NCBI GenBank assembly: GCA_021399445.1
Contig: JAJTUQ010000003.1
Span: 1-64,000, forward strand
DNA from: Xylogone sp. PMI_703
Lineage: Eukaryota; Ascomycota; Leotiomycetes
DNA: 64,000 bases
Reading direction: 5' to 3'
Shown here: positions 32,279 to 44,428 of the stretch, one piece after another
How positions within the stretch are numbered: the first letter of the stretch is position 1
Layout: every line of letters begins with the position of its first letter
Notes under the pieces: generated by a model
Database searches by the model: none
The model's input: only the letters and a program-made list of their open reading frames with translations
What the model was told of the DNA's origin: nothing
Made by a program: the position numbers and the translations under genes

Positions 32279-34014
32279 ATGGATAGCAAAGCTTCATCCG
32301 CTCCTCGCCATTCTATAGGCGAGCTCTACTTTTGCAACCTGTGTGATAAACCATTTCAAAAGGGTGTGTAAGCCTCGCTTGCTCAGTTCATGTTGGGCTA
32401 TAATTAAATCCACGCCAGAACACTCACGCAACCGGCATATCCCATACTGTCGTCGCACCTATCGCGGTCCACGGATTCGGACGAGAGCATGCCGAGAGTG
32501 CAGTGCCGCAAAAGCAAAATGTTCTGCGCAACCACGCTGTTCGAGGTGTATACGTAAAGGAATAGAGTGTGTCTTTGAAGATCATCCCCTATCAGTTTCG
32601 GAACAGACCTTTGTTACAGCGCCCATTCCAGAGCAGCCTGACCAATCTTGGGTAGCTGAGCCATATGGAATCTCAGGTGGCATGGATAGAAGAGCAGATG
32701 GAAGAGCTGCACACGATCCACAGGCTTCGTTCGACTTTGATTTCAATGCGATAATGGAGAACACGTTAGCCAAGTCACCTAGAATATCCTTTGATGCACA
32801 GTGGGACCCTCTTGATGCATTGACGTATGCATCCCTAGAGCAGTCAACTGTACTCTCCGGGACAACTCACCCCCCTAATGAGATAACTACTGTCTGGCCT
32901 CCGCAGAGAACTCTGGATAACCAACTTATAGCGCCATCTATACCTGCCCACATCCGGAAGTTTCCAGGTGGTGGCCCCATGGCACTCCGCAAGATGCCTA
33001 ATTCTGTGTCTCAAAACAATGCTAACTACATTATTCGAGTCTTGCGCACTTATCCGCAAAAGATGCTCCGAAGAGAAACCTTCCCCCCTTTTATCCATCA
33101 GCACTGGCCGAAGGATCCAAATGGCTTCATTCTTGATACTGCTGAACCCATTGCCAATTGCATGACCATAGCGCAGATCTTTTCGTCGCGGACTCCAGAG
33201 AATACCGCCTTTGTGTGGCGAACCATCCGGGCCGAACAACAACGCTTGGTAGATGAGGTATGACTTTTTCAGATATGAAAAGACTGGTTCCCTTTTTGAG
33301 AGGCAGTACAGCTAAATGCAACGTCTCGTAGATGGATAGATTTTCATTGAAGGAATCGCTTGCCGCTCTCCAAGCCAGTATCGTCTATCTTATAATGCGT
33401 GTGGTAGACGGTACGGGGAGTCACCATATCGAGCTTGATGATCAGATGGTATTACAAAGCCAAGTATGTACTACAGTCCCAGCAAGAATATACCTCTTAA
33501 TCAACGATGCAGGAGATATGCAAGCGCTTTGGCCAGTTGTATGACAGGCAGAAGTGGCAACTTGAGCATTCAAATCGGATACCCAGCTGGGAAGATTGGG
33601 TTTTTAATGAGTCTCGGCACAGGTACGCTACTACCGCTCAGTTTAATATTGTTTAAATCCTTGCTTGAAGGATACATGCACTGAATTGTTATCTTTTATA
33701 GAGTCCAATGCTTATGGTTCCTCACAAGCCGAGTTGTGTCGGTGAAAGCGATCATAGATTGTTATGCGCTTGAACTTTACGCTGACCTCACTCTTCCGTC
33801 TCCAAAAGTCCTATGGGAAGCAAGCACCGATCCGCTCTGGCAATTTGAGTATGAACTCGATTCTCTAGAAAAGCAGCCGAGACTGTCTACCGTCGGAGAG
33901 CTAGTGGATGCTCACCGACGGCCAAACAATTTGTCAGATGCACTGTTGGATACTTGGAATGCTGGAGTTGATGATCTGGGATTTCTTCTAAATCTTGCTA
34001 TTGAAATATCTTAA
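32279..34014 (+). CDS. Fungal transcription factor with C2HC finger and Zn2Cys6 cluster
   Basis: Five exons: 32279-32363, 32419-33257, 33332-33463, 33513-33622 and 33702-34014, giving 492 residues. A zinc finger C19-X2-C22-X12-H35-X3-C39 is assembled across intron 1. Directly after it is a Zn2Cys6 binuclear cluster C53-X2-C-X6-C63-X5-C69-X2-C72-X6-C79. Fungal regulators with both fingers in tandem bind DNA and often control metabolic genes. The C-terminal half ('QASIVYLIMRVVDG', 'CKRFGQLYDRQKWQ', 'WEDWVFNESRHR') matches the helical region common in such factors. An Asp/Phe-rich stretch near residue 145 could be an activation segment. It converges on the SDR gene 330 bp downstream, which could be a target; that is inference. 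I see no defect. Confidence 0.88.
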
Positions 34015-34346
34015 GAAAACAGAGAGTAGACAAGACCCTGATTCTGACAGGATAGAATGTATGATATAGTGAATAACTGTCGGAACACAGGGTCCGATTA
34101 TAGTAGAATGCAAAGAATTAAATGAATTAACTATCCTACAGTGCAATTACGGTACAATTTATAGTGGCAATTGCACTAATGGACTACGAATGGAATAGCC
34201 TCGCATAACAAGGTTCTCCTGACTGATCCTATCGAGGCAATAGAGTTTACGGTCCGTATGCGCAACCGCAATTGTTCTGACAATGACATTTTTAAATTTC
34301 ATAACTCCCATCGCACACGATAGATGTCTCGGTGTCAGAAGTTAAT

Positions 34347-35084
34347 CTACCATGGAATTGGACCATCCTTGTCAGAGAATGTTGCAGTTGGGCCATTCTT
34401 CCCTGAAGTTGCAAGCTCCACAATACGGAGCGCCCCAACCTCGGGTGACTGGCCTTGCTCCATAAAGCCATTCAGCTTGGTCTTGATCAGCTGGGGACAT
34501 ACTGCATTCACCATGCCGCCCTGATCCTTCAAAATTCTAGCATAGTTCACCGCAAGCATATTGACGGCGGCCTTGCTTGCATCATATGACTTGTAGTCGA
34601 TGTTATAGAAGAATGTAGAAGAGTCAGTAGAGACGGCGATAGATCCCATGCGTGACGAGACAAAGACGATACGGGGAAGAGCGGACTTTCGAAGAAGAGG
34701 GAGAAATGCTTCGGTTAGACATGCGGTGCCGATAACATTGGTGGAGAAAGTCTGGGTGAACAGCTGACGAGTGGACAGGTCTTTGGAGCTATCAAGTAGG
34801 ATACCAGCATTGTTAATTAAGATGTCGAGGCGGCCAAAGTTGGATTCGACATATTTGACACTGGATGCGATTGACTCGTCTGACGTCAGGTCGAGCTGGA
34901 CGGAAGACACAGATGCACCATCGGAGGACAGGGACTTTGCCACCTCCACTCCCGCAGCCGCATTACGGGAGCCAACTATTACGTGGTAATCTTTGTGTTC
35001 CTTTGCCAGTTTGGTTGCAACGGCCAGTCCAATTCCAGTGTTTGCACCTGAAACCAGTGCAATTGTTTTGCTGAGAGAAGACAT
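34347..35084 (-). CDS. Short-chain dehydrogenase/reductase, carbonyl-reductase-like
   Basis: A single exon of 245 residues, the normal length for classical SDRs, soluble with no signal peptide. The cofactor motif TGxxxGIG appears as S12-G-A-N-T-G-I-G19. 'LDILINNAG' carries the NNAG structural motif. 'VFVSSRMGSIAV' supplies the catalytic Ser, and 'YDASKAAVN' (near residue 165) the catalytic Tyr and Lys. An Arg after the glycine motif ('GSRNAAA') favours NADPH. It probably reduces a carbonyl on a small molecule; the substrate is unknown. It is convergent with the transcription factor. It resembles the many fungal SDRs in secondary or detoxification metabolism, but no cluster surrounds it here. 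Confidence 0.93.
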   Translation of the reverse strand: MSSLSKTIALVSGANTGIGLAVATKLAKEHKDYHVIVGSRNAAAGVEVAKSLSSDGASVSSVQLDLTSDESIASSVKYVESNFGRLDILINNAGILLDSSKDLSTRQLFTQTFSTNVIGTACLTEAFLPLLRKSALPRIVFVSSRMGSIAVSTDSSTFFYNIDYKSYDASKAAVNMLAVNYARILKDQGGMVNAVCPQLIKTKLNGFMEQGQSPEVGALRIVELATSGKNGPTATFSDKDGPIPW

Positions 35085-36070
35085 ACTGGTGTCGTGGGCT
35101 GGTGTAAGAGAAGATTATAATAGTACTAACAGGAGAATGTATTTAAACCAAAAGTGATGTGGATGCTTGATGTCTATGAGATACTTCTATGCCTTTATAT
35201 ACATTTCGAATATCTCTCTTATATGTCGTTATCTATTGACTAACTAGACTAAGGAACAAATTTCGCCGTGAGGAGCAATCCAGAAATGATAATATTTTAC
35301 GTTGTCCATAGTCCTATTGGGTTATGCGCAACATTGTTGCAACGTTATTATGGGAACTCGAGACAAAGAAGGAGCAAAATTTGTCCCAAGCCCAAGACTG
35401 TAGTTGTGGTGGCCGCAGAGATGATTGGACGGTAATGAAGGACGCTAGCCTTTTAGGTGCAGAGTCAATGCTAGTCGCCGGCGAAATTTGTTAGCCTTGG
35501 AAACCCATCGACAGCTAACCAATAAGCGTGTTATATTTACGTGAAGAGCATCACGGTCTTGGACGTCCTTGAGAAAGTTCCAAGGGCAAATTGATTATGT
35601 AACTGATACAGTGGAGTAATGTCAACTTACCTTATCAATGCTCTTTCATGAGTGACAAAGCAACAGAATCTCCAATGGCAATATTGGGGCCTTGAAGCAG
35701 TTGCATTAGGCAATCACTAAGAGCCCAGCCGCGACCCCTTAGATGTGTTGGGCCTCGGCACTAAGGATGCTATAACTGTAGCCTGGATACTTGCATCATG
35801 GCCTACGGTCTGAGGTCGGGTCAATTCAAAGGTGACAGGTCTGTAGCCTAGAGCTCAGAACGTAGTTACCTGCGCTCAACAAGATAGAATAAAATCCCAC
35901 TGATATGATGGTCCATAATACTCTAAATTGGTGCTATAGCAGCCTATCGATTGTGCTTATGTGCTAATGTGCTAATTTGCAACATTATCCGCCAATAGGA
36001 AAATAAGACGAAATCGAACTTAACATCTCTTCCAGAGCGCATCTCAACAGAATAATATTTCATATCCATT
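35085..36070. other. Intergenic, upstream of the SDR
   Basis: 986 bp of ordinary to mildly AT-rich sequence with no open frame of interest. It should hold the SDR promoter, but I cannot pick out a site. Confidence 0.5.
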
Positions 36071-36162
36071 TGTTATAAACCTAAGTCTCTTCCTAAGTCC
36101 TATAAAGTGTATAAATATATATTAAAATCAAAAAAAGGTTAATAAAAACTCAAGGATCAGTA
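36071..36162. repeat. LTR family A, 5' part
   Basis: Starts TGTTATAAACCTAAGTC and follows 353-445 closely, with C where that copy has T. The remainder is displaced or lost at the solo copia LTR that begins at 36163. Confidence 0.6.
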
Positions 36163-36385
36163 TGTTGAGATTATAACCGTTATGCTCATATGGGTTGGTT
36201 CACTAGGCACTACCGTAATGTAGGGTTGAATAGGCTTATATTGGCTAGTACATTGTATGCTTATGCTTATACTTAGTATTTAAGAAGTTGTAGCCTTAAA
36301 TACTCTCTTACCGGATTATTGGTCGTTCCACTCCGATCGCATAGCTACCGAGCGCCAGTATGCTCTGCTCCCATAATTCCTAACA
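36163..36385 (-). repeat. Solo LTR of the copia family
   Basis: Reverse complement of the 230-bp LTR at 2641-2870, with about a dozen substitutions and a short internal deletion near 36190. It ends ...CCATAATTCCTAACA. There is no internal sequence, so it is a product of LTR-LTR recombination. The flanking 5-mers (CAGTA, TGTAA) do not match, suggesting later change. Confidence 0.9.
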
Positions 36386-36511
36386 TGTAAAAAAAAGTCG
36401 TTAAGGAAAGAAAAAGAGTAAAAATAAAAGAGTTTAGAGAGTTGGTAAGGGTTTCAGAGTTTAAAAGGTAGTAAAGTGAAAGGAAGTAAGTGGGAAAAGA
36501 AGAATAGGTTA

Positions 36512-37557
36512 ACGTAATTCCCTATGTTACCAGCCACCCTACGTTACCGGCCACCTAAGTCAGCCACCCGGTCTTTCGCGCAATCGGGCAATTCACTTCG
36601 CCACCACTTCAGGAATGAATAATTGAAATGAATAACTAGCTATAATAACAACAACAACGGCTAAAGTTGGAAGTTTACTATGGATTTCTCCATTCCAGAG
36701 GTCTGTACAGTGTTTGCGGATAGTTCAAGTGTTGATTCAGGGTGATTTGATTGGTACAGAGCTACTTTTTCCCGTTCAAGGGCCACCTTTTCTTGCTCTA
36801 CCTTCTGAGCCTTCATAATGTCCTGAATATTAGCAAAAGTGGCATTTGGTGACTTTTCAACCCTTGTTTTGCCTTTGGTACCACGTATAGATGCCAATTT
36901 GACTTTCATACCTTTGTAATTATATATTGCTTTGCCTCAGACGCGTTGGAATTACCCGTAGCTTTTTGAATCTTCCTGAAGAAGGTGCGAATAGGTCTCT
37001 CCACCTTAACAGTAGCTGTAATTCGACGAATAGTCACTGTTAGTTGTTGTAAGTTTTCAGGAGTAGTTATCCAAGCTTCATCACAGGTAATTTGAGCCTT
37101 TTGAGGCGTTTGAGGTATTGTTGAAGTGATAGTTGTTGGATTAGCCCTTCCTACCCTAACTAACCTGGAATTGTACACTTTATTTGGATCAAATGGCACT
37201 AAACCAGCTGCCCTGAAGCCACTGTGAATAGCTGTAATTGTAAGGCCTTCCCTGTGTGCTTTCTCATAGATCTGAACAAATTGAACCTTCTTGATTGGTG
37301 CAGAATCATCAAATTGAGCTAGTTTAGCAATCTCATCACGATACTTCTTCTTTACACCTGAAAAACAACTCAAATCTAGTGGCTGTGTGATATGAGACGA
37401 ATGAGCAGGCAAACACAAGACAATTATGTTGTTTTGATTGAATTCCCACATGAATTTAAGGGTGCAGTGAGTTTTGTAGCCATCCACAATCAACAAGGTA
37501 GGAGTAGCACTCTCCTTTCGCTCAGGTATCATTACAGGCATGGGGTTCCTTAGGACT
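36512..37557 (-). mobile_element. Pogo-type element fragment (3' half)
   Basis: An end reading ACGTAATTCCCTATG follows TA at 36510-36511, then 140 bp of non-coding sequence and the C-terminal part of a minus-strand transposase. The rest is cut by a solo LTR at 37558. No opposite end is found. Confidence 0.75.
36661..37541 (-). pseudogene. Pogo-like transposase, C-terminal half
   Basis: The frame from 37541 begins inside the DDE domain: 'TPTLLIVDGYKTHCTLKFM' (catalytic Asp), then 'VLCLPAHSSHITQPLDLSCF', 'YRDEIAKL' and 'HSGFRAAGLVPFDPNKV'. It runs to a stop at 36906, where an overlapping frame (36909-36661) carries the Glu/Lys-rich coiled coil. The missing N-terminal half (DNA-binding and first catalytic Asp) lies beyond the LTR at 37558 and is not recognisable there. 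It is far less RIP-damaged than the copies at 19.9 and 30.4 kb. Confidence 0.8.
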
Positions 37558-37741
37558 TGTTACCATGAAAATGCATTTATGCTGTAAATCAGTGAAATTG
37601 AGCACAAGGCTCCTAGCTACTGTAAACTATCTACTTATATAGAGAGTGCTGGAAACTGGATCCTCCAGGATTCCTTCCGGTCCAGTTCTGTCACGTGACC
37701 TAGCCGCCTGGGAGAATCCTTCCACCCATAACCTAGTAACA
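37558..37741. repeat. Solo LTR, short family-A relative
   Basis: 184 bp with ends TGTTAC...GTAACA. Flanking 5-mers are GGACT and GGATT, a duplication with one C/T change. The interior shares 'aaggctcctagctactgtaaa', 'acttatatagag' and 'gtcacgtgac' with 12340-12548. It inserted into the pogo transposase gene. Confidence 0.75.
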
Positions 37742-38650
37742 GGATTTCGTCAGTAGAATTCTACCAACGGTGGTTTACCAGTATGGTTTTTCCAACCAGC
37801 TCTCGCTACTAAATCATTATTAGCCATAACCGCCGTTAGTACTGTCAATAATGCCGTCTCATATTTTACTGAATTAATATAATAGTTTATGTTTTATATT
37901 ATAATTAATCTGTTCAAATAGAAGTAAGCTTTTTTCGTGTTTTATAGGTCAGGGGAAGTATTACCAAAGAGGGTAGTTAATATAAAGAATATAATAAGGA
38001 ATGAGATTAGGATAGAGGAAGGAAGAGAGGATGTAAGATAGAGTTTTTAAATTAAATCTTAAAGATAAGTTTTATAAACTGATTTCTCTAATATCTGAAT
38101 TCTTTATCATAACTTATTTATGTAAAAGGGTACTTAGAGACATCGAATCTATATAATAGATTTGTATTCTACTTATAATCTGTCTGTACATACATCAGGG
38201 TTTATGTCCGTTGACACTTAAGGTTCTTGATTATTAACGTACCTTAAAGATAATATATAATTAGTATTGAGCGAAGAAGTCATTATACAAGAATGACATT
38301 ATATAAAAGAGGCTGAAATGCCTTGATGGGGCATTAATTTATCGATAACGTAAAGGAGATAGATTTACGGAGTTACTTTTCATTAAATTACTATGTTACA
38401 AGAGTGTACGTACGTCATCAAGTGTTCTAGAGGTCTCCTTTGTTATTACATAATGTGTAGAAGGCAAAGAGAAAGTAGAATGATTCACTTTGTAAGATAT
38501 ACATAGTTGTTGATATTATAATTAGTCAAAAAATCAGATATCCTATTGCCTACCAACATTCACAAATCAACTATTAATCTAGAGGTTATAAAGTGAAAGG
38601 AAATCCTAAGGAAGCTTTCAATCAAGGCCCGGAATCGCCCTCAAATACAA
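37742..38650. other. AT-rich RIP-like tract
   Basis: AT-rich repeat debris without a readable gene. The first 100 bp may be the interrupted pogo element but could not be matched. Confidence 0.4.
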
Positions 38651-38879
38651 TCTGTAGCATCAATGACTGAACTCTGCGTTTGAGCTACCTACTAGTTCAG
38701 TGCTACTAACCGCAGCAGTCTTAACTTCAAGCGTATTACTTTGCCTTAAGACGTCCGGAAGAGAGAGATACGTTATACAATTTGGGACGTATTTCACGTA
38801 GAAGGAATATAGCAAATCACACAACCTGGAACTGACTGACACAAGCTTAAAACAACATAAGAAGACGGCCATTGACATG

Positions 38880-39035
38880 ATATTTCGTCCATTTATCACG
38901 AGGATTCTATAGAAGACGCAGTCGAATTAGCTGACAGGAGAATTTTGAGTACAGAGGCTCGGGACGAGGTAAAGGATGCCTAAGCCGAATCTCAAGAAAC
39001 TCAAGATTACATTGAAGTCTTAATATATCTCCATC
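38880..39035 (+). pseudogene. Unrecognised coding remnant, copy 2
   Basis: The plus strand reads 'IYHEDSIEDAVELAD' then, past a stop, 'ESQETQDYIEV'. This aligns with 'IYHTDSMEE...' and 'ESQETQGCIEV' at 13250-13390. The upstream 250 bp holds more fragments interrupted by stops. The family is unknown. Confidence 0.4.
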
Positions 39036-41607
39036 TTTTCTATATCAGGTAATACAAACAACTTGAGTTTTGTTTATTAATTCAGCTAATTAGGCCAAAT
39101 TGATCACATCACTGAATCTCTTTATACAGTAATAATTGTATATAATGGCAAGTAGATAAGATTGAGATGTGATCAGTATTAGGTCTTAACAAATAAGAAT
39201 AACTGGTATTAAGTGGATTTAAAGATCCACAAAAGAAAGCTACCGCCAGTAACCACCACCGGTAATATGACACGAAACTAACTGTCTAGAAGCAAATCAA
39301 GGTCGGCAGTGTTTGACAGAGTGCTATATAACGGCTAATGCCAACCCGTTCTCATTTTCTCACAAGCCGGATCGTAGAAGTAAGGCGTGTACACTTGAGA
39401 AGTGGTAATGGATTTGTATCTAGGCTGTATAGGCCTAGTAGAATTGTAGAAGAACATGAAAAAATTATTATTGTGGTAGAGTGTAGGAAAGGAAAGGCCT
39501 TCCCCTTTACTGCAGACACAGAAGGTTTAGGAGGAGGAACCAGGCTTGTCGAGCTGAAGGATGTGTTTAATATGCCCAGGACATGGATGCATATTAGGTA
39601 TGGATGTGGTGTAATCGAAGAGGAGGAACAAGAGAAAATACGGTTACGAGAGGGGGAGGGGCTACAATGGCTTTGAACTGCGTAGTATGATGTGTCACAT
39701 TCTGGAATGCGGTACCCGACGTGCATGCGATGCATTTCTATGTCGTACGAAGTCATACAGCCTTGTGAAGTAGTGCAGTAGGGGGCAGATCTTACAACTG
39801 CGCTGCTGTAAACTCTACTCTCTTGCTACACGTGAAGAGTCGACAAAGGACCAAGAAGACGCAAAAGGCATAAGCGGAGAGACCGTTCCACTTATACTCT
39901 ACATATGAGACATATCTGTACGACATATCTTTTGTACCCCACTTCAATTCCTGTCTCCATCTTCATCAAACCGAATCGCACATGAGACTGAAAAGCTTGT
40001 GAATAACTACCCGGCGAATATGGGACAGAGCGGAGACTGACGGATGATTTACCCAGAGCTACGGATGCTGGGATGGCCAGGAAGATTATTGGAGCCAGTC
40101 TGATGGTGGCGCTTTCAAGGAGTTCGAGCCATTTCTTTGGCGTTGCTTCCTGAGCCTACTGTATTGTGCCATAGAGAGAGACAAGAGAGCACGAGAGCAA
40201 AAGCGCAGGAGGGGGAAGCCTTTCCGGTTGCCTAGATGTGCGCATCGAATGGGATGCTCTGGAAGCGAACATTCTGCAGCTGGAAATATGAAATAAGCAC
40301 AATGAGAAATGCAAGTTTTGGTATTCCTTGCGTACTCCTCTGATTGCCTTTTTGTATGGCAGGCTTAGGGGAGCGTGCAATCAATGTCCTGGTGCCAGTG
40401 GAGAGAAGGGCCTAGAAGTCCACATTTTTCGCTGAGGCTTGCTGCAGCAAGGGACCGGATCGCGTTCCCCATTGTTAGCGGCCGCCGAACGCTGTCAACA
40501 CGGGCCAAGAAGGCCTTTTTGGGGAAATGATGCGAAGGCGTTTGATCTCGGAGGCAGAAAGGGCCCTATCGTATCTAAAGAGACTTTCACGCGATGGACA
40601 TGCTAGCGGGTATGATGGGTATGACAGCAAAGGTGCAGATATTCCATGCTGGACCCTAATGTGGCTTGAGATAAACCATGGTACGCATATCACTCTCCGA
40701 AGCTATCTTGCTTTTCCCCTTCCTTTTCTCTGCATGCCAAGAAAGTAATATAAGCGTAGTGAGGAACTTTGATTCCTTCTGCGAATCGACTACGGGTAGC
40801 TGGTTTTGTGAAACGGTTTCGCACCTACATTTTACGCAGGTTGTAATTTATATCCTCATCTCAGGCCTCAGCATATCACACGTGGGGTAGTCGTATCAAA
40901 GGGAAGTTTCTATGTCGGGAGTAATGTTTGCGTAAACCAGGCGTTGACAGACACACAGAAGAGGCTGAGACATGGTGGGGGTTTGTGCGAAATGTTTGTG
41001 CCTCTGTGCCTCTGTGCCTCTGTAACGACATTTGTTCACTCGACGCTTGATTCCAAAACCTGCCTTCCTTCTACAGAAAGATTCAATAGCCTTGGTGCAT
41101 TCCGGTGCTGATATGGTTGGTGTGTGTAACACAGAGTTTCTTTGCCTTGTCTATTTCTGCTTTATCTCCCCTCTCAGGTAAACCCCTCTCGCGGCCCTCC
41201 TCTCCCAAGAACCAAAAGGAAAAAACCACCATATCTAGTCTTGATATCCGTTAGCTGCCGCTCACGAAATGAGCCGTGATGTCCACGGTCTAAATCTCTA
41301 TACTTTATCTAATCTCTTATCTAACTAAGCCTCACCCTCTTGCTCCTTATCGTATCGACAATAATACAGCTCTTCTATTACCATATTAGACCGTATAGGT
41401 GCATAAAATAGGTGTGTATCTTGTATATAATTTTTCCCTTTTTTATTTAATTTTTTTTTATTTACATACATAAAGGTTTTCTCAAAACTCACCTTCGCTT
41501 CCCGTTTCTAAAGGTCGCTCTCCCCTTCTCGAAAAACTGGACGAATTAAGAGGGCCTCATTCATTGAAACTATTCTCGACGACAAAGAGAACTACGACGA
41601 CCACGTC
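39036..41607. other. Long stretch without a supported gene
   Basis: 2.6 kb of mostly normal composition. The overlapping antisense frames at 39338-39676 (+) and 39352-39756 (-), and several frames of 70-80 codons at 40.1-41.1 kb, show no family resemblance. A small (GTGCCTCT)x3 run lies near 41000. The last 300 bp are CT-rich, as fungal promoters often are, and presumably serve the rhodopsin-family gene. Confidence 0.45.
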
Positions 41608-43144
41608 ATGTCGGCCCAAGACTTCGTCATCCCTCCAAATCATTATCCCCCATTTGCTGTAGTCAGTAATACTGATCACTCGGCCTGGATCCTCATTGTT
41701 ACAGCGTTGGGGTTATCGTTTATTCTCCTCTTTACTGTGATTAAGGTTTTTGTTCGATGGAGGATCGCGAGGATTGGGTTTGACGAGTGGCTTCTGCTTA
41801 CGAGTACGGTGTGTGCCATCCTGTCTCGGATAAACTGTGCATCTGCACTTTCGCCCCTTATTTTCTTTTACCGGGCTTTTCTTTTCCCTTGAGTATCCAC
41901 GTTATAACTTCATGTTTTAAGGGGATGTCTTTGTACTGTTTTGTATCGATGTATGTTTTACTAACTAGAGTAACTTTGCATAGATTCTCGCGATTATACA
42001 ATCATCAATAGTACTAGGAGCCTGTGCTAATGGACTTGGGAAATCGATTGAGCTTATCCCAGAAGGGAATATGGATAAAATCCAGAGAGTAAGAATAAGA
42101 ATATCTAGAAAGCCAATGCTTTACTCTAATTCTTAATCGATTAATTAATTAACTATTTCTGACAATGATACTCATAGATGGTCTATGTCAGCATTCTCTT
42201 TTTTATCATGGCTCTCGGCCTGTCTAAAATCTCTGTCGCTTTCCTTCTTCTCCGTTTGACTCCTCATAAGTACCACAGACGAGCCTCCTACATGATCATA
42301 GGAACTATGACAGCGTGGACCATGGTTTCTCTACTCGTTCTTGCGCTGCAATGCAATATTTCGCATCCGTGGATATCTCTCCATGAGAAATGCCCTAGAA
42401 TGGTAATTATACTCCATTTCTCAATGGGAAGGCTTGGGAATAGTTTTTGACAGCTTTATTTGATGCAGTTTCTACGATGGCAACTCATATCCGCATTTGA
42501 CATCATCTTCGAGCTTGCGCTAGTTATTATGACTATCTATCTAGTCTGGGATTTGCACACTTCTATGGAGAACAAGACGACCGTAGTATTTGCCTTTAGC
42601 ACGCGCCTTCCGTAAGCTACTTAACACAACCCAGGTTTCTCAAAGTTTACTAATAGCCATCGCAAACAGTCTGATAATATTCATAGCCTACCGTCTTGTA
42701 ACCTTCAACAGCAAAGGCCTCACCACAAACCCTACCTTCCTGCAAGAGAAATTCATCGTCTGGACTCAAACCGAACTCTACTATTCCATTATGTCCGCCA
42801 CAGTCCCTAGTCTCCGACCATTCATCAAAACTCTGGCATCAAACTATGGCGTAAGCACAATGAATGCCTACGGCTCAGGCTTAAGAGTGGCACACGCCGA
42901 TGCCTATAGCGGTTCTAACAGCTATCCACTAAGGAGTTTGAGAGCCAACCGTAAGGCAAGTGACTATCAATACCGAATATGGTCGCAAGGAAGTAACACC
43001 GTGAATACTAAAAGCGTTAATGAAGAACGGAGGACCAGCAAGAGCAGAAATAGCGTGTTGGATAATATTAGCGTTGAAAGCAACGATAGTAAGAAGATTA
43101 TTATTCAGAAGGATACTACTTGGGAGGTTGTTACGGATCTATAA
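41608..43144 (+). CDS. Fungal rhodopsin-family seven-helix membrane protein
   Basis: Five exons: 41608-41808, 41984-42088, 42178-42402, 42469-42611 and 42646-43144, giving 390 residues. Hydrophobic helices run through 'ILIVTALGLSFILLFTVIKV', 'ILAIIQSSIVLGACANGLG', 'VYVSILFFIMALGLSKISVA', 'ASYMIIGTMTAWTMVSLLVL', 'SAFDIIFELALVIMTIYLVW' and a helix after the last splice. Family hallmarks are 'SKISVAFLLLRLTP', 'WTQTELYYSIMSATVPSLRP' and 'NYG', followed by a polar Ser/Arg-rich cytoplasmic tail. This matches the large fungal rhodopsin/SAT4 family (PF20684), some of whose Pth11-like members act as surface sensors; most are uncharacterised. There is no retinal-lysine evidence. An RGS gene lies 7 kb away. 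Exon 5 uses the acceptor at 42645; the one at 42634 would bring a stop. Confidence 0.85.
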
Positions 43145-44428
43145 TAAGTGAAATATAGACATTCTGTCTGCTTTTACAAATTGGATGGTTTAGTTTGCCG
43201 AGGCTTTTGTCGTGACGCAAAGCCTCAAACATGACAACTTTGAGCCAGGAGGCAATATTACGCGACATAGTATACTAACCAAATAATCCCGCAACCTTCT
43301 GACAGTATGCACTGTATAGCGTTGCATTTTCCTCGTTCTTTAAGATTATAATACCTGAGTCTTTACGGTAGTTGGTGTAACGTTAGAGATGCGGCAGATG
43401 TGCATGATTTCAGGCAGCCAGATTCAACACTACAGTAAACGATAGTCAGTTCCTCTGCCAGCTGTTGTAGTTTAGTGGTTTGGGTCACATCCACGGATAT
43501 CAACATTTGTCAATGAGGTGGTAATGGTGGCGATGATGGTGTAGGATATATCGTTTGTTATGCAATGTGCGCAGATTCTACGCCCTACATAATGTGCACA
43601 CTTATGCAGCCGCACAGCAGCGCGCACTAATCATCACCAGCTATGACCAATCACGCAGTGCAGCAGTCATCACCCATCACGAAAGTACGCAGCGAGCACA
43701 TCGCCCCAGTCTCATGCTGTATGCCAAGTCAAACGTGTTCCGATATATGTGTGCTAGACCAACCTAGATCGCACTGTCCTTCCATGTGGTCGCGCGTGGC
43801 GCTCAGCAGGATATAGATGCGGGTATGCAGCCACTATCACACAGATAACAACAGCTCTCTCCTCAGTGGATCAACACGTCCCATCCCCTAAGTTGATGGC
43901 GGTCTGGTGGAAGCTCAGCAAAGACTTAATGAAGATTTGCGACAGGGGACACTTCCGACGCCCCAGGCTCCCCGTTCCGAACTGCTATGGCAGCCGAACG
44001 AACTTGCCAGCACAACCCCATAAACTCTTTTACAACACTGGAACGATAAACTTCCCAGAGTGTGACTTCTACAGCATTAATGATTCGGCCTATGTTGCCA
44101 ACTCCACCTCCACTCCCAGGGCCATGCCGCAATAGATGTAACCCCAGCTCTCCCTGCTGCCTTATTTCCGCGAAAGGAAGTTTCTATATACTGAAGTACT
44201 AACTTTCCTAGGCGCCATGCCACTTAGACAAAAGGGAAATGATGGAGGTTGTTTTCTGACTTACTATAATGACCTGCCTTTTCCTCTTGTATGGCTCTTG
44301 CTCCTTCCACCTTTCTCTCGACTCTCTTGAACCCCCTTTCCTATTCAATTCAGCTATCCCACTTTTTTTCTCTGTGTCTGGATAGTCAAACCTCTATCTT
44401 TCAACGCTGATTGACTCATATCTGTATC
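43145..44428. other. Intergenic with permease promoter
   Basis: No supported gene. The antisense pair at 43866-44135 (+) and 43926-44132 (-) is unconvincing. A pyrimidine-rich run at about 44280-44400 ends just before the permease start, typical of fungal core promoters. Confidence 0.45.

Noticed and set aside
39338..39756. Overlapping antisense frames of 112 and 134 codons
   Set aside because: No homology signal, no splice context, and each is explained as the shadow of the other.
43555..44135. Small frames of 68-89 codons on both strands
   Set aside because: Low-complexity composition and mutual overlap; nothing supports translation.
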